NCBI RefSeq assembly: GCF_900142975.1
Contig: NZ_LT670848.1
Location: 3,472,001-3,536,000 of the forward strand
Length of the DNA stretch: 64,000 bases
Source: Salegentibacter salegens
GTDB lineage: Bacteria > Bacteroidota > Bacteroidia > Flavobacteriales > Flavobacteriaceae
Reading direction: 5' to 3'
Shown here piece after piece: positions 26,156 through 33,835 of the stretch (the stretch's first letter is position 1; the number at the start of each line of letters is the position of its first letter). The position numbers were made by a program, and so were the translations under genes. Below the pieces are notes generated by a model, which searched no databases, had not been told where the DNA came from, and saw only the letters and a program-made list of their open reading frames with translations.

Positions 26156-28369
26156 TTGAGTACAAAAAACGTTTCCATTTTATTGGTTTTTCTGGTATCC
26201 GGCCTTGCTTTTTCACAGTCTGAAGAAAGTGAATCCTGCGATAGCATTAAAGAACTCCTGGATTTGTCTACCGAGGCCATGTATTCCTATGATTATAATA
26301 AAGCGATTGATTACTCCCTCAATTTAATCGAGCTTGCAGAAGAAGAAAAAGATTACTACCACCTCTACCACGGTTATAACAACCTGGGAATAACCTATGA
26401 CGAATTATACGATACCATAAGGGCTAAAGACAGTTATGAAAATGCCCTTAAGTATGCTAAAATTGTTAAGAACGACACGCTACTTTGGTGGGCCTACAAC
26501 AACCTGGGTAATATGTTTACTGCCAACAAGGAAACTATTGATCAGGGTTTTGCATATTATGATAAAGCGATAAAAGCAGCCTCCAACCTGGACGATCCCG
26601 ATAGCAAAGCTACCCCGCTTATTAATAAAGGATGGACACATCTTTATATGGAGGAGTATGATGAAGCCTATCCATACCTAATAGAAGTGGAGAAACTTAT
26701 AGAAGAATTTGAGGATCCTTACATTCAAAGTCAAATTGCTGCCCTTTTTGGAAACTATCATTTTGGGAAAAAAAATTACGAAGAATCTAAAGAGTATTAC
26801 GAAGAAGCTATTAAAATTGCTGAAAAAGATTCCATGTATTATGAGGCTGTAACTGGTTATGACGGTTATGCTGAAGTGTTGTTTGCAAACGAAGAATTTG
26901 AAGAAGCTTATAATGCTTTAGATAAATACATAGAATACGATGCTAAACTTTATGAAAAAGAAAAGCTGGAACAAATGGAAGCTGCACAGGCTCGTTTTGA
27001 AACCAAACGCTATCGTGAAAATCTTGAAATAGCTAAAAGAGAGCAGAAGTATAAAGATGAGGTGATCGCCAAATCTCAGCAGAATTCTATAATCATGATT
27101 ATTTCATTAATCGTGATGTTGTTTTTTATAATTCTGCTTGTTAAAAATAACGGCACCAGGAAAAAACTGATCTCCCAGTTGAAAAATAAAAACAGCGAAT
27201 TACTAACAGCCAAAGAAGAAGCGGAACGTTTATCTATGCTGAAAAGCCAGTTTTTCTCTACTGTTAGCCATGAGTTACGAACGCCACTTTATGGAGTGGT
27301 AGGGCTTACTTCGCTATTGCTGGATGATAAAAGCCTGAAGAAGCACGAAAGCGATCTAAAATCCTTAAAGTTCTCAGCCGATTATCTTTTGGCGCTTATT
27401 AATGATGTGCTGCAAATGAACAAAATGGAATCTAACCAGGTGAAACTGGAAAATGTTTCTTTTAATATCCAGGAATTAATACTCAGCATAGTAAACACGT
27501 TTGAATTTACCCGCTTGCAGAACAAAAACAAAGTACATTATAGTATAGATGAGAAAATACCCAAAAATCTTATTGGTGATCCAGTAAGGCTTTCGCAAAT
27601 TCTCATGAACCTTGTAGGGAACGCGGTGAAGTTTACCGAAAATGGTGATATTTATATAAATGTTGAATTACGGGCGGAAGTAGAGGATAGAGCGGTGATT
27701 TATTTTGAAGTAAAAGACAATGGAATTGGTATCCCCAAAAGCAAACAAAAATTAATTTTTGAAGAATTTTCTCAGCTTAAATCTTCCAATTATAATTATC
27801 AGGGAACCGGCTTGGGTCTCCCTATAGTTAAACGCTTACTGCAATTATTTGAATCTCAAATTCATTTAAAAAGTAAAGAAGGAGAAGGCTCAGTGTTTTG
27901 TTTTAATTTAAGTCTTAAAGAAGATAAATCTCCAGGTAAAAAAGCGGGCTTTGCTCACGATGTATATTTAGATAATCTAAAGGAAAAACAAAAAATCCTC
28001 ATTGTAGACGATAATAGAATTAACCAGGTAGTAACGAGAAGAATCCTGGAAAAGCAAAACTTTGAATGCGTGGTTGTTGGCAACGGTGTGGAAGCCATTG
28101 AAAAAGTGACCGCTGAAGATTTTGGACTTATTTTAATGGATCTAAATATGCCGGGGATTAATGGTATGGAAACCACAAAACGTATAAGAAATCTCAATAA
28201 AGATGTTCCGGTAGTTGCTTTAACAGCAGTAGAAATTGAAGAAGTAAGAAATGAAATCTTCGCAGCAGGAATGAACGATATTATTGTAAAACCCTATGAC
28301 GTGGAGCGTTTCTATCAAATTATAAAACGTAATCTAAGTTCAAATTTAGAAACAAGCTCCAGGAATTAA
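26156..28369 (+). CDS. TPR-containing hybrid histidine kinase
   Basis: This 737-residue sensor kinase starts with TTG at 26156, preceded by an AGGA-like site; that start gives a proper signal peptide ending in AFSQ near residue 21. Residues about 30-265 are tetratricopeptide repeats in the periplasm (NLGITYDELYDTIRAKDSYE and similar). One membrane helix lies near 305-325. The HisKA box FFSTVSHELRTPL carries His372, the ATPase domain has N box LMNLVGNAVKF, G1 DNGIGIP and G2 GTGLGLPIV, and a receiver domain ends the protein with phospho-acceptor Asp662 (LMDLNMPG). No separate response regulator is adjacent, so output may go through a phosphotransfer protein or an unlinked regulator. Confidence 0.92.
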   Translation: MSTKNVSILLVFLVSGLAFSQSEESESCDSIKELLDLSTEAMYSYDYNKAIDYSLNLIELAEEEKDYYHLYHGYNNLGITYDELYDTIRAKDSYENALKYAKIVKNDTLLWWAYNNLGNMFTANKETIDQGFAYYDKAIKAASNLDDPDSKATPLINKGWTHLYMEEYDEAYPYLIEVEKLIEEFEDPYIQSQIAALFGNYHFGKKNYEESKEYYEEAIKIAEKDSMYYEAVTGYDGYAEVLFANEEFEEAYNALDKYIEYDAKLYEKEKLEQMEAAQARFETKRYRENLEIAKREQKYKDEVIAKSQQNSIIMIISLIVMLFFIILLVKNNGTRKKLISQLKNKNSELLTAKEEAERLSMLKSQFFSTVSHELRTPLYGVVGLTSLLLDDKSLKKHESDLKSLKFSADYLLALINDVLQMNKMESNQVKLENVSFNIQELILSIVNTFEFTRLQNKNKVHYSIDEKIPKNLIGDPVRLSQILMNLVGNAVKFTENGDIYINVELRAEVEDRAVIYFEVKDNGIGIPKSKQKLIFEEFSQLKSSNYNYQGTGLGLPIVKRLLQLFESQIHLKSKEGEGSVFCFNLSLKEDKSPGKKAGFAHDVYLDNLKEKQKILIVDDNRINQVVTRRILEKQNFECVVVGNGVEAIEKVTAEDFGLILMDLNMPGINGMETTKRIRNLNKDVPVVALTAVEIEEVRNEIFAAGMNDIIVKPYDVERFYQIIKRNLSSNLETSSRN

Positions 28370-28418
28370 AGTCTGTTGGCAAACTTTCCCTTTGCATTAA
28401 AGCTTAATCATATAAAAT

Positions 28419-28530
28419 AAAAAGGCCTGGAAAGTCTTGTTACCGTCAAGCTGAACTTGTTTCAGCTTCTAACATCTTAGATCCTGAAACAAGTTCAGGA
28501 TAACGATTAAAACAACTTTCCAGACCTTTT
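28419..28530. terminator. Inverted repeat enclosing repeat copy 2
   Basis: CTGGAAAGT (28427-28435) pairs with ACTTTCCAG (28515-28523). One mismatch (C28426/A28524) is followed by AAAAGG (28420-28425) with CCTTTT (28525-28530). The arms lie between the convergent kinase gene and htpG, with A-rich sequence outside left and T-rich outside right, as for a bidirectional terminator. The loop holds the double-hairpin repeat. Confidence 0.75.
28445..28505. repeat. Dispersed double-hairpin repeat, copy 2
   Basis: Left hairpin AAGCTGAA-CTTGT-TTCAGCTT, then TCTAACATCTTAGA as a central dyad, then right hairpin ATCCTGAA-ACAAG-TTCAGGAT. The left outer end is GTCA; the right end, TAAC, is a degenerate TGAC. 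The two halves are inverted copies of one another apart from the variable paired bases. Confidence 0.88.
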
Positions 28531-28553
28531 CTAAATTTTCCTTTTCAAGGAAA

Positions 28554-30440
28554 TTATTTTACCATATCAAAACTGCGTTTTACGAAATTGGTTAGCTCTT
28601 CCCCTTTAAGCAGGTTTTGAGATAATCTCGCAAGATCTAAAGAATGCTTAATTAAGCGCTCCTGTTTCTTCTCGGTTTTGGTATTTAGAATATCAGAAAT
28701 TAGCGGATGATTGGTATTTACCACCAGGTTATACATCTCTGGCATATTGCCCATTCCAAACATTCCGCCGCCACCGGTTTGCTGCATTTCCTTCATTCGT
28801 CGCATAAATTCCGGTTGCGTGATTAACAATGGCGCTGCATCGCTATCCATCGCTTCTAGTTGTACGGTATATTTTTCCTTCGGAATAACTTTTTCGAAAT
28901 CTCCTTTTAATTTCTCTTTTTCCTCTTCAGAAAGTTTTGAAATCTTCTCTTCGTCTTTTTTGATAAGGTTATCTACCTGATCTGAATCTACCCGAACAAA
29001 AGTGATCTTTTCTTTTTCACTTTCCATCTTCTGAAGTAAGTGGGAAATAATCGGAGAATCTAATAACAGGACTTTGTAACCTTTGGTCTTAGCAGCTTCA
29101 ATATAACTGTGTTGCTCGTCTTGATTAGAAGCATAAAGCACAACCAGGTTTCCATCTTTATCGGTTTGGTTATCCTTTATTTTCTCCTGAAGTTCATCAA
29201 AAGTATAATACTCGTTCTCTACCGTTGGGTAAAGTGCGAATTTCTGAGCTTTTTCGAAAAATTTATCTTCAGAAAGCATTCCGTATTCAATAACGATTTT
29301 AATATCGTTCCATTTTTGCTCAAAATCCTCACGATTATTGTTGAAAAGAGATTTCAGCTTATCGGCTACTTTTCGGGTAATATAGCTGGAAATCTTTTTC
29401 ACAGCGCCATCTGCCTGAAGGTAAGAACGGGAAACGTTTAACGGAATATCTGGAGAATCAATTACCCCGCGAAGCATGGTTAAAAATTCAGGAACAATAC
29501 CTTCAACATTATCAGTTACATAAACCTGGTTTTGATACAGTTGAATTTTATCTTTCTGAATATTCATATCCTGTGTCATCTTAGGGAAATAAAGAATTCC
29601 GGTAAGATTAAAAGGATAATCTACATTAAGGTGAATATGGAATAATGGATCCTCAAATTGCATTGGATACAATTCGCGGTAAAAACTTTTGTAATCTTTA
29701 TCTTCTAAATCGGTTGGTTGTTTGGTCCAAGCCGGTTCAGGATTATTGATTATGTTATCTACCGTTTTGGTTTCAGCCTCGGCATCTTCTGGAGCATCTT
29801 CCGGAAGTGGTAAAGTTTCTTCCTTGGTTCCAAACTTAATTGGAATAGGCATAAACTTGTTATACTTCACCAATAATTCCTGGATCCTGTTTTCTTCTAA
29901 AAACTCCTCATCCTCTTCATTTATATGAAGAATAATTTCGGTACCGCGTTCTTTTTTGTCGGCGTCTCCAAGAGTGAACTCAGTTGTTCCTTCGCAAACC
30001 CAATGTGCAGCCTGGTCATCTTTATAAGATTTGGTAATTATTTCTACTTTATTCGCTACCATAAAGGCAGAATAGAAGCCAAGACCAAAATGCCCAATAA
30101 TTCCGCTGTCTTTAGCAGAATCTTTATATTTTTCAAGGAATTCTTCAGCGCCAGAAAAAGCTACTTCGTTAATGTACTTTTCAACTTCTTCTTTGGTCAT
30201 CCCCACGCCCTGGTCTATAACGTGAAGTTTTTTTCCTTCCTTATCTACCTTTACCTCAATTACAGGATTGCCGTATTTCACATCTGTCTCTCCAATATCG
30301 GTAAGGTGTTTTAATTTTAAAGTCGCATCTGTTGCGTTAGAAATCAATTCCCTTAGAAAGATTTCGTGATCACTGTAAAGAAATTTCTTTATCAGTGGGA
30401 AAATGTTCTCTACAGAGACATTAATTTTTCCGGTTGCCAT
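28554..30440 (-). CDS. htpG: Chaperone HtpG (Hsp90)
   Basis: This 628-residue ATP-dependent chaperone has the GHKL ATPase domain with ELISNATDA (Glu31, Asn35, Asp38), DQGVGM, and GHFGLGFYSAFMV, followed by middle and dimerisation domains. The length is normal for Bacteroidota. The tail is short and lacks the eukaryotic MEEVD. It is monocistronic and divergent from the TetR-like gene; 72-86 bases upstream of its start is a direct repeat of CTGACA on the plus strand that might be a heat-shock control site. Confidence 0.97.
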   Translation of the reverse strand: MATGKINVSVENIFPLIKKFLYSDHEIFLRELISNATDATLKLKHLTDIGETDVKYGNPVIEVKVDKEGKKLHVIDQGVGMTKEEVEKYINEVAFSGAEEFLEKYKDSAKDSGIIGHFGLGFYSAFMVANKVEIITKSYKDDQAAHWVCEGTTEFTLGDADKKERGTEIILHINEEDEEFLEENRIQELLVKYNKFMPIPIKFGTKEETLPLPEDAPEDAEAETKTVDNIINNPEPAWTKQPTDLEDKDYKSFYRELYPMQFEDPLFHIHLNVDYPFNLTGILYFPKMTQDMNIQKDKIQLYQNQVYVTDNVEGIVPEFLTMLRGVIDSPDIPLNVSRSYLQADGAVKKISSYITRKVADKLKSLFNNNREDFEQKWNDIKIVIEYGMLSEDKFFEKAQKFALYPTVENEYYTFDELQEKIKDNQTDKDGNLVVLYASNQDEQHSYIEAAKTKGYKVLLLDSPIISHLLQKMESEKEKITFVRVDSDQVDNLIKKDEEKISKLSEEEKEKLKGDFEKVIPKEKYTVQLEAMDSDAAPLLITQPEFMRRMKEMQQTGGGGMFGMGNMPEMYNLVVNTNHPLISDILNTKTEKKQERLIKHSLDLARLSQNLLKGEELTNFVKRSFDMVK

Positions 30441-30508
30441 ATATTTTTGTTTTTAATACTATTTAATGTTGCTTACCTACAGTCAAAAAAAATACCATTA
30501 AAACTCTG

Positions 30509-30522
30509 CTGACAAACTGACA
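30509..30522. promoter_or_regulatory. CTGACA direct repeat upstream of htpG
   Basis: CTGACA occurs at 30509-30514 and 30517-30522, an 8-base period (TGTCAG twice on the htpG strand), within the 223-bp region between htpG and the TetR-like gene. A stress-regulator binding site is possible. I cannot name the regulator. Confidence 0.3.
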
Positions 30523-30638
30523 TAGCTTGTAATTAATAAAACAGTTTCCCGTCTAAGTTTCTGAAACACAATTTAACCACTGAATATTTTTAACAAACAT
30601 TTTGTTTAATATTATGAATTAAAGCTTAAACAAAACTG

Positions 30639-30646
30639 TATCTTTG
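30639..30646 (+). promoter_or_regulatory. Candidate -7 box of the TetR-like gene
   Basis: TATCTTTG matches TAnnTTTG, 18 bases before the ATG at 30664. No TTG is seen at the expected -33 distance. Confidence 0.4.
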
Positions 30647-30663
30647 AAAAAGAAATAACAATT

Positions 30664-31332
30664 ATGGCTACAACTAAGAAAACAACCACAAAAAAGGTTT
30701 TAGATAAAGACAAACTTATTGCAATGTATATGGATTATGTGTTAGAGCATGAGCAGAGACCTAAAACCGTATATAAGTTTTGTAAAGAGAATAAAATTAA
30801 AGAGGAGGAATTCTATAATTTCTACGGAAGTTTTGAAGGCCTGCAAAAAGGAATTTGGGAGCGATTTTACGAGCATACTATTAATATGCTAAATAAAAGT
30901 CCCGAATTTGAAACCTTTACCAATCGTGAAAAAATGCTCACGTTTTATTACACCTTTTTTGAAATGCTTACCGCAAATAGAAGTTACGTGCTTTTTTCTC
31001 TTAAGGAACACGAAAGCCAAATGAAAAATTTGGAGCAGTTAAAAGGTTTAAGAAAAAGAGTAAAATCTTTTGCCAGAGATCTTATTCAGGATGAAAATTC
31101 AGAAAAAGCGATTTCAGCTTTACAACAATCTGAAAGAATATTTTCTGAAGCGGCCTGGGTACAACTAATGTTCCTGATGAAATTTTGGATGGACGATAAT
31201 TCTGCCCAATTTGAAAGCACCGATGTTGCAATAGAGAAATCTGTAAACACTGTTTTTGATGTGTTTGATAATACCCCGTTGGAACGGGTTATAGATTTAG
31301 GAAAATTCCTCTGGAAAGAAAGAATGGCTTAA
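30664..31332 (+). CDS. TetR-like transcriptional regulator
   Basis: This 222-residue soluble protein starts with a Lys/Thr-rich tail (MATTKKTTTKKVLDKDKL), followed by an N-terminal helix-turn-helix-like region (PKTVYKFCKENKIKEEEFYN FYGSFEGLQKG in which 'YNFYGSFEGL' corresponds to the TetR YYHF/FxxKexL helix) and an all-helical ligand domain. It resembles the divergent TetR group that in Flavobacteriaceae precedes an AarF/UbiB kinase gene. Here an IS91-type element separates the two: it begins 28 bases after the regulator stop. The ligand and targets are unknown. Confidence 0.75.
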   Translation: MATTKKTTTKKVLDKDKLIAMYMDYVLEHEQRPKTVYKFCKENKIKEEEFYNFYGSFEGLQKGIWERFYEHTINMLNKSPEFETFTNREKMLTFYYTFFEMLTANRSYVLFSLKEHESQMKNLEQLKGLRKRVKSFARDLIQDENSEKAISALQQSERIFSEAAWVQLMFLMKFWMDDNSAQFESTDVAIEKSVNTVFDVFDNTPLERVIDLGKFLWKERMA

Positions 31333-31627
31333 TAAAGTCTACCCCAATTACAAATGAAAATAACTAAGTATTCGGCTCGCCGATAGGCAAGAGCTGAATA
31401 TTTTGTTGACGAATCCGGTTGATTTGCCGTCTATGGGTAAAACGATGAATTGAGGGAAGGATAATTGGAGGTTAAGCTGTCTTTACGTGGCTAAAATGTA
31501 TAGAACCTACTTATTTTATAACGTCATCTGGACTTTTTTAGTGGTTTCAATTTACAATAGTTGGTTTTTATCGTTTAATTTTAAAGTTAAGGCATAGCAG
31601 AGTCTGCCCGCCTTTGCAGATTAATTT

Positions 31628-32767
31628 TTAGTTGCTCCTATTTAATTTTTTATCTTTTAATAGAACTCTCCAATTTGCGGGAGGCCCACGTGCATCAAAC
31701 AACAGAATGGTATGCAGTCTTCCTTTTTTACAGGTAGAACATCTGCGGTGCAAAAGTGGCTGGATGGTTCTGACAGGTTCCATCTTTACCGTAGCCAGTT
31801 CAGCTTGTAGTTTTGGCAACTTCTCCTTTTTCCAACTGCTACTCAAAATACCATAATGTCGTATTCGAGTAAATCCCTTGGGTAAAATATGCAGGGCAAA
31901 CCGCCTGATAAACTCTTGGCCCGATAAGGTTAAGTTGACTTTCTTTCCTGCACGACGATAATCTTTTGCAGTAAAAGTCACCTTTCTGTTTTTGCGATCT
32001 ACATCCGTAATCCGATGATTGCTAATGGCTATTTTATGGGTATATCTGCCCAGGTATTCAATGACATATTTTGGACTTCTAAAAGGTTGTTTGGCATATA
32101 CCACCCACTTTTTACTGAATACCTTATCGTAAACTTTTTGAGGAATTTTCAACTCACTCTTTCTTAGCTCAGCTATATATTTTGCCCTAAACACTTGGCT
32201 CATGGATTTTACATTAAACAAGTATTTTCCATTGTTCTTTGCTTTTTTCCATGTTCCTGATTTGTTCAAACCACCTCCTGGTACAATGCAATGTAAGTGA
32301 GGATGCAAACTCATATTCTGGCCCCAAGTATGGAGCACCGCAATCATGCCCATTCTGCCACCCAAGTGTTTGGGGTTTTCCCCAAATTGCTGCAAGGTCT
32401 GCCAGGCGGCCCTGAACAAACTGCCGTACACTATTTTGCCGTGGCTCAAGGCATAGCTGTTAAATTCACTTGGAAGGGTAAACACCAAATGAAAATAGGG
32501 AACGTTCAAGAGTTCGTTTTCCCTTGCCCTAATCCATTCTTCACGTTTGTGCCCCTGGCATGTTGGACAATGCCTGTTCCTGCAACTGTTGTAACTGATG
32601 TGCAGCTCGTGGCAACAATCGCATTTATCAATGTGTCCGCCCATAGCTTCTGTTCGGCACCTCCTTATGGCCTGCAATGCACGGTAATGCCATGAGGTTA
32701 GGCTCAAGCTTTTGAGCTGTAGCTGTTCCATCTCTAAAATGTCAGCTACCTTATGTTGGGGCCGCAT
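31628..32767 (-). CDS. IS91-family transposase
   Basis: This 379-residue HUH-type transposase has an N-terminal zinc-binding domain (CDCCHELHISYNSCRNRHCP with CPTCQ after it), the metal-binding histidine block LHPHLHCIVPGGG, and a tyrosine segment YLGRYTHKIAISN. IS91-family enzymes move single-stranded DNA by rolling-circle-like transposition. The frame can start 13 codons earlier at 32806, but the ATG at 32767 begins MRPQHKVADILE as in relatives and overlaps the recombinase stop by TAATG. That indicates coupled translation of the two element genes. Confidence 0.9.
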   Translation of the reverse strand: MRPQHKVADILEMEQLQLKSLSLTSWHYRALQAIRRCRTEAMGGHIDKCDCCHELHISYNSCRNRHCPTCQGHKREEWIRARENELLNVPYFHLVFTLPSEFNSYALSHGKIVYGSLFRAAWQTLQQFGENPKHLGGRMGMIAVLHTWGQNMSLHPHLHCIVPGGGLNKSGTWKKAKNNGKYLFNVKSMSQVFRAKYIAELRKSELKIPQKVYDKVFSKKWVVYAKQPFRSPKYVIEYLGRYTHKIAISNHRITDVDRKNRKVTFTAKDYRRAGKKVNLTLSGQEFIRRFALHILPKGFTRIRHYGILSSSWKKEKLPKLQAELATVKMEPVRTIQPLLHRRCSTCKKGRLHTILLFDARGPPANWRVLLKDKKLNRSN

Positions 32768-33594
32768 TAATCGTAGAGCTTGTCTAGAGGAGAAAACTTC
32801 GAACAACTAGGTAAATTGGCTACATGCAAATAAGTCAAAGTCATTTCGATGTGGGCATGGCCCAAAAGTTCCTTTAAACTGACAATGTCAACGCCATATT
32901 CCAACAAATGCGTAGCAAAGCTGTGCCGCAGCGTGTGGGCGGTTATTTTTTTAGAACTGCCTATCTTACTTCGGTTCTCTTTGATCACCCAACGCACTCC
33001 GTTGGTAGTCAGTCCCCGCGCTTCTCCATCTTTGGATACCTGGCTGTTAAAAAGATATACTTGGGGGTTTTCCGTTTTGATATACTTTTTTAGTCCTCTG
33101 GTCAAATGTTTACTCAAAGGGACGTAGCGGTCGATCTTACCTTTTTTCTTGGGAATAAAAACTGTTTTGCGATCAAAATCGATGTCAGCCAATTTTAGAT
33201 TGCACAGTTCGTAGCTGCGAAGTCCACAGCCATATAGCATTCCTATGATCAAGCGGTGTTTAAGGTACTTCGGCGCTTTTAAAAGACGCCTGACTTCCTC
33301 CTTGCTCAAGACGGTTGGCAGTTTAAGGTCCCGTTTGATCTGGGGCAAGGCTACGCGTTTGGCCTCCATACCCATTACTTTGTAAGCAGCCCTGAGGCCA
33401 AAAATGGTGTGCTTAAAAAAACTTTCAGAAGGGGTTTTGTGAAGTTTTTGGCAATAATAAAGGTAAGCCTCAATGTTTTCCACCGAGAGCGTTTCTGGGC
33501 TTTCTTTATAGTGCAAAGTAAGATGTGCCAGACATCGGAGGTAATTGTTTAAGGTGCTTTTTGCTTTGCCGTTAATAGAAAAGCTCTGCTCCAA
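32767..33594 (-). CDS. Tyrosine recombinase of the IS91-type element
   Basis: This frame gives 275 residues from a TTG at 33594. The catalytic set is complete: Arg in GCGLRSYEL, Lys in the KKKGKIDRYVP beta-hairpin, HTLRHSFATHL (His and Arg), His in GHAHIEMT, and Tyr in LTYLHV. An N-terminal SAM-like core-binding domain is present (STLNNYLRCLAHLTLHYKES). Some IS91-group elements are known to carry such a recombinase ahead of the transposase. The frame stays open upstream to about 33690 with no ATG; the ATG at 33668-33670 is out of frame by one base across an A8 run. The true start is therefore uncertain. Confidence 0.85.
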   Translation of the reverse strand: MEQSFSINGKAKSTLNNYLRCLAHLTLHYKESPETLSVENIEAYLYYCQKLHKTPSESFFKHTIFGLRAAYKVMGMEAKRVALPQIKRDLKLPTVLSKEEVRRLLKAPKYLKHRLIIGMLYGCGLRSYELCNLKLADIDFDRKTVFIPKKKGKIDRYVPLSKHLTRGLKKYIKTENPQVYLFNSQVSKDGEARGLTTNGVRWVIKENRSKIGSSKKITAHTLRHSFATHLLEYGVDIVSLKELLGHAHIEMTLTYLHVANLPSCSKFSPLDKLYD

Positions 33595-33835
33595 TTTGTT
33601 TTGAAGTGTACTGAAACCCGCTACCTCCTCAAAAGCGCGTTCAGCAATGGTTTTACTTTTTTTTAAACATGAGATTAGATTTAAAATTTAGCTACAAATT
33701 AATAAATCTATTACTTTTACAAAATGAATATCTTATCTGGGCTGTTCAGGCGGGTAGGGCTTCCGACCGATAGGGAGGATTCGTTCAACAATAGATAAAA
33801 TACCAACAGGTAAAATTGGCCGAACTTCAAAACTG

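Larger units (their letters stand above)
31361..33782 (-). mobile_element. IS91-type element with tyrosine recombinase
   Basis: The element is about 2422 bp, with genes transcribed right to left: tyrosine recombinase, then HUH transposase. The ends were placed by rejoining the flanks: ATGAAAA (31354-31360) and GTTCAACAATAG (33783 on) make an in-frame start for the AarF-like gene. The base pattern GTTC (GAAC on the other strand) abutting one end, and no target duplication, fits IS91-family insertion. CCGATAGG occurs at 31380-31387 and 33767-33774, near both ends. ATTCGGCTC (31370-31378) with GAGCTGAAT (31391-31399) forms a subterminal hairpin. The related GTTGACGAATCC (31404-31415) and GGATTCGTTCAAC (33777-33789) are inverted. 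Confidence 0.82.

Noticed and set aside
31496..31597. 33-codon hydrophobic frame inside the IS91-type element
   Set aside because: It is short, no start signal precedes it, and its hydrophobicity is what T-rich DNA gives by chance.
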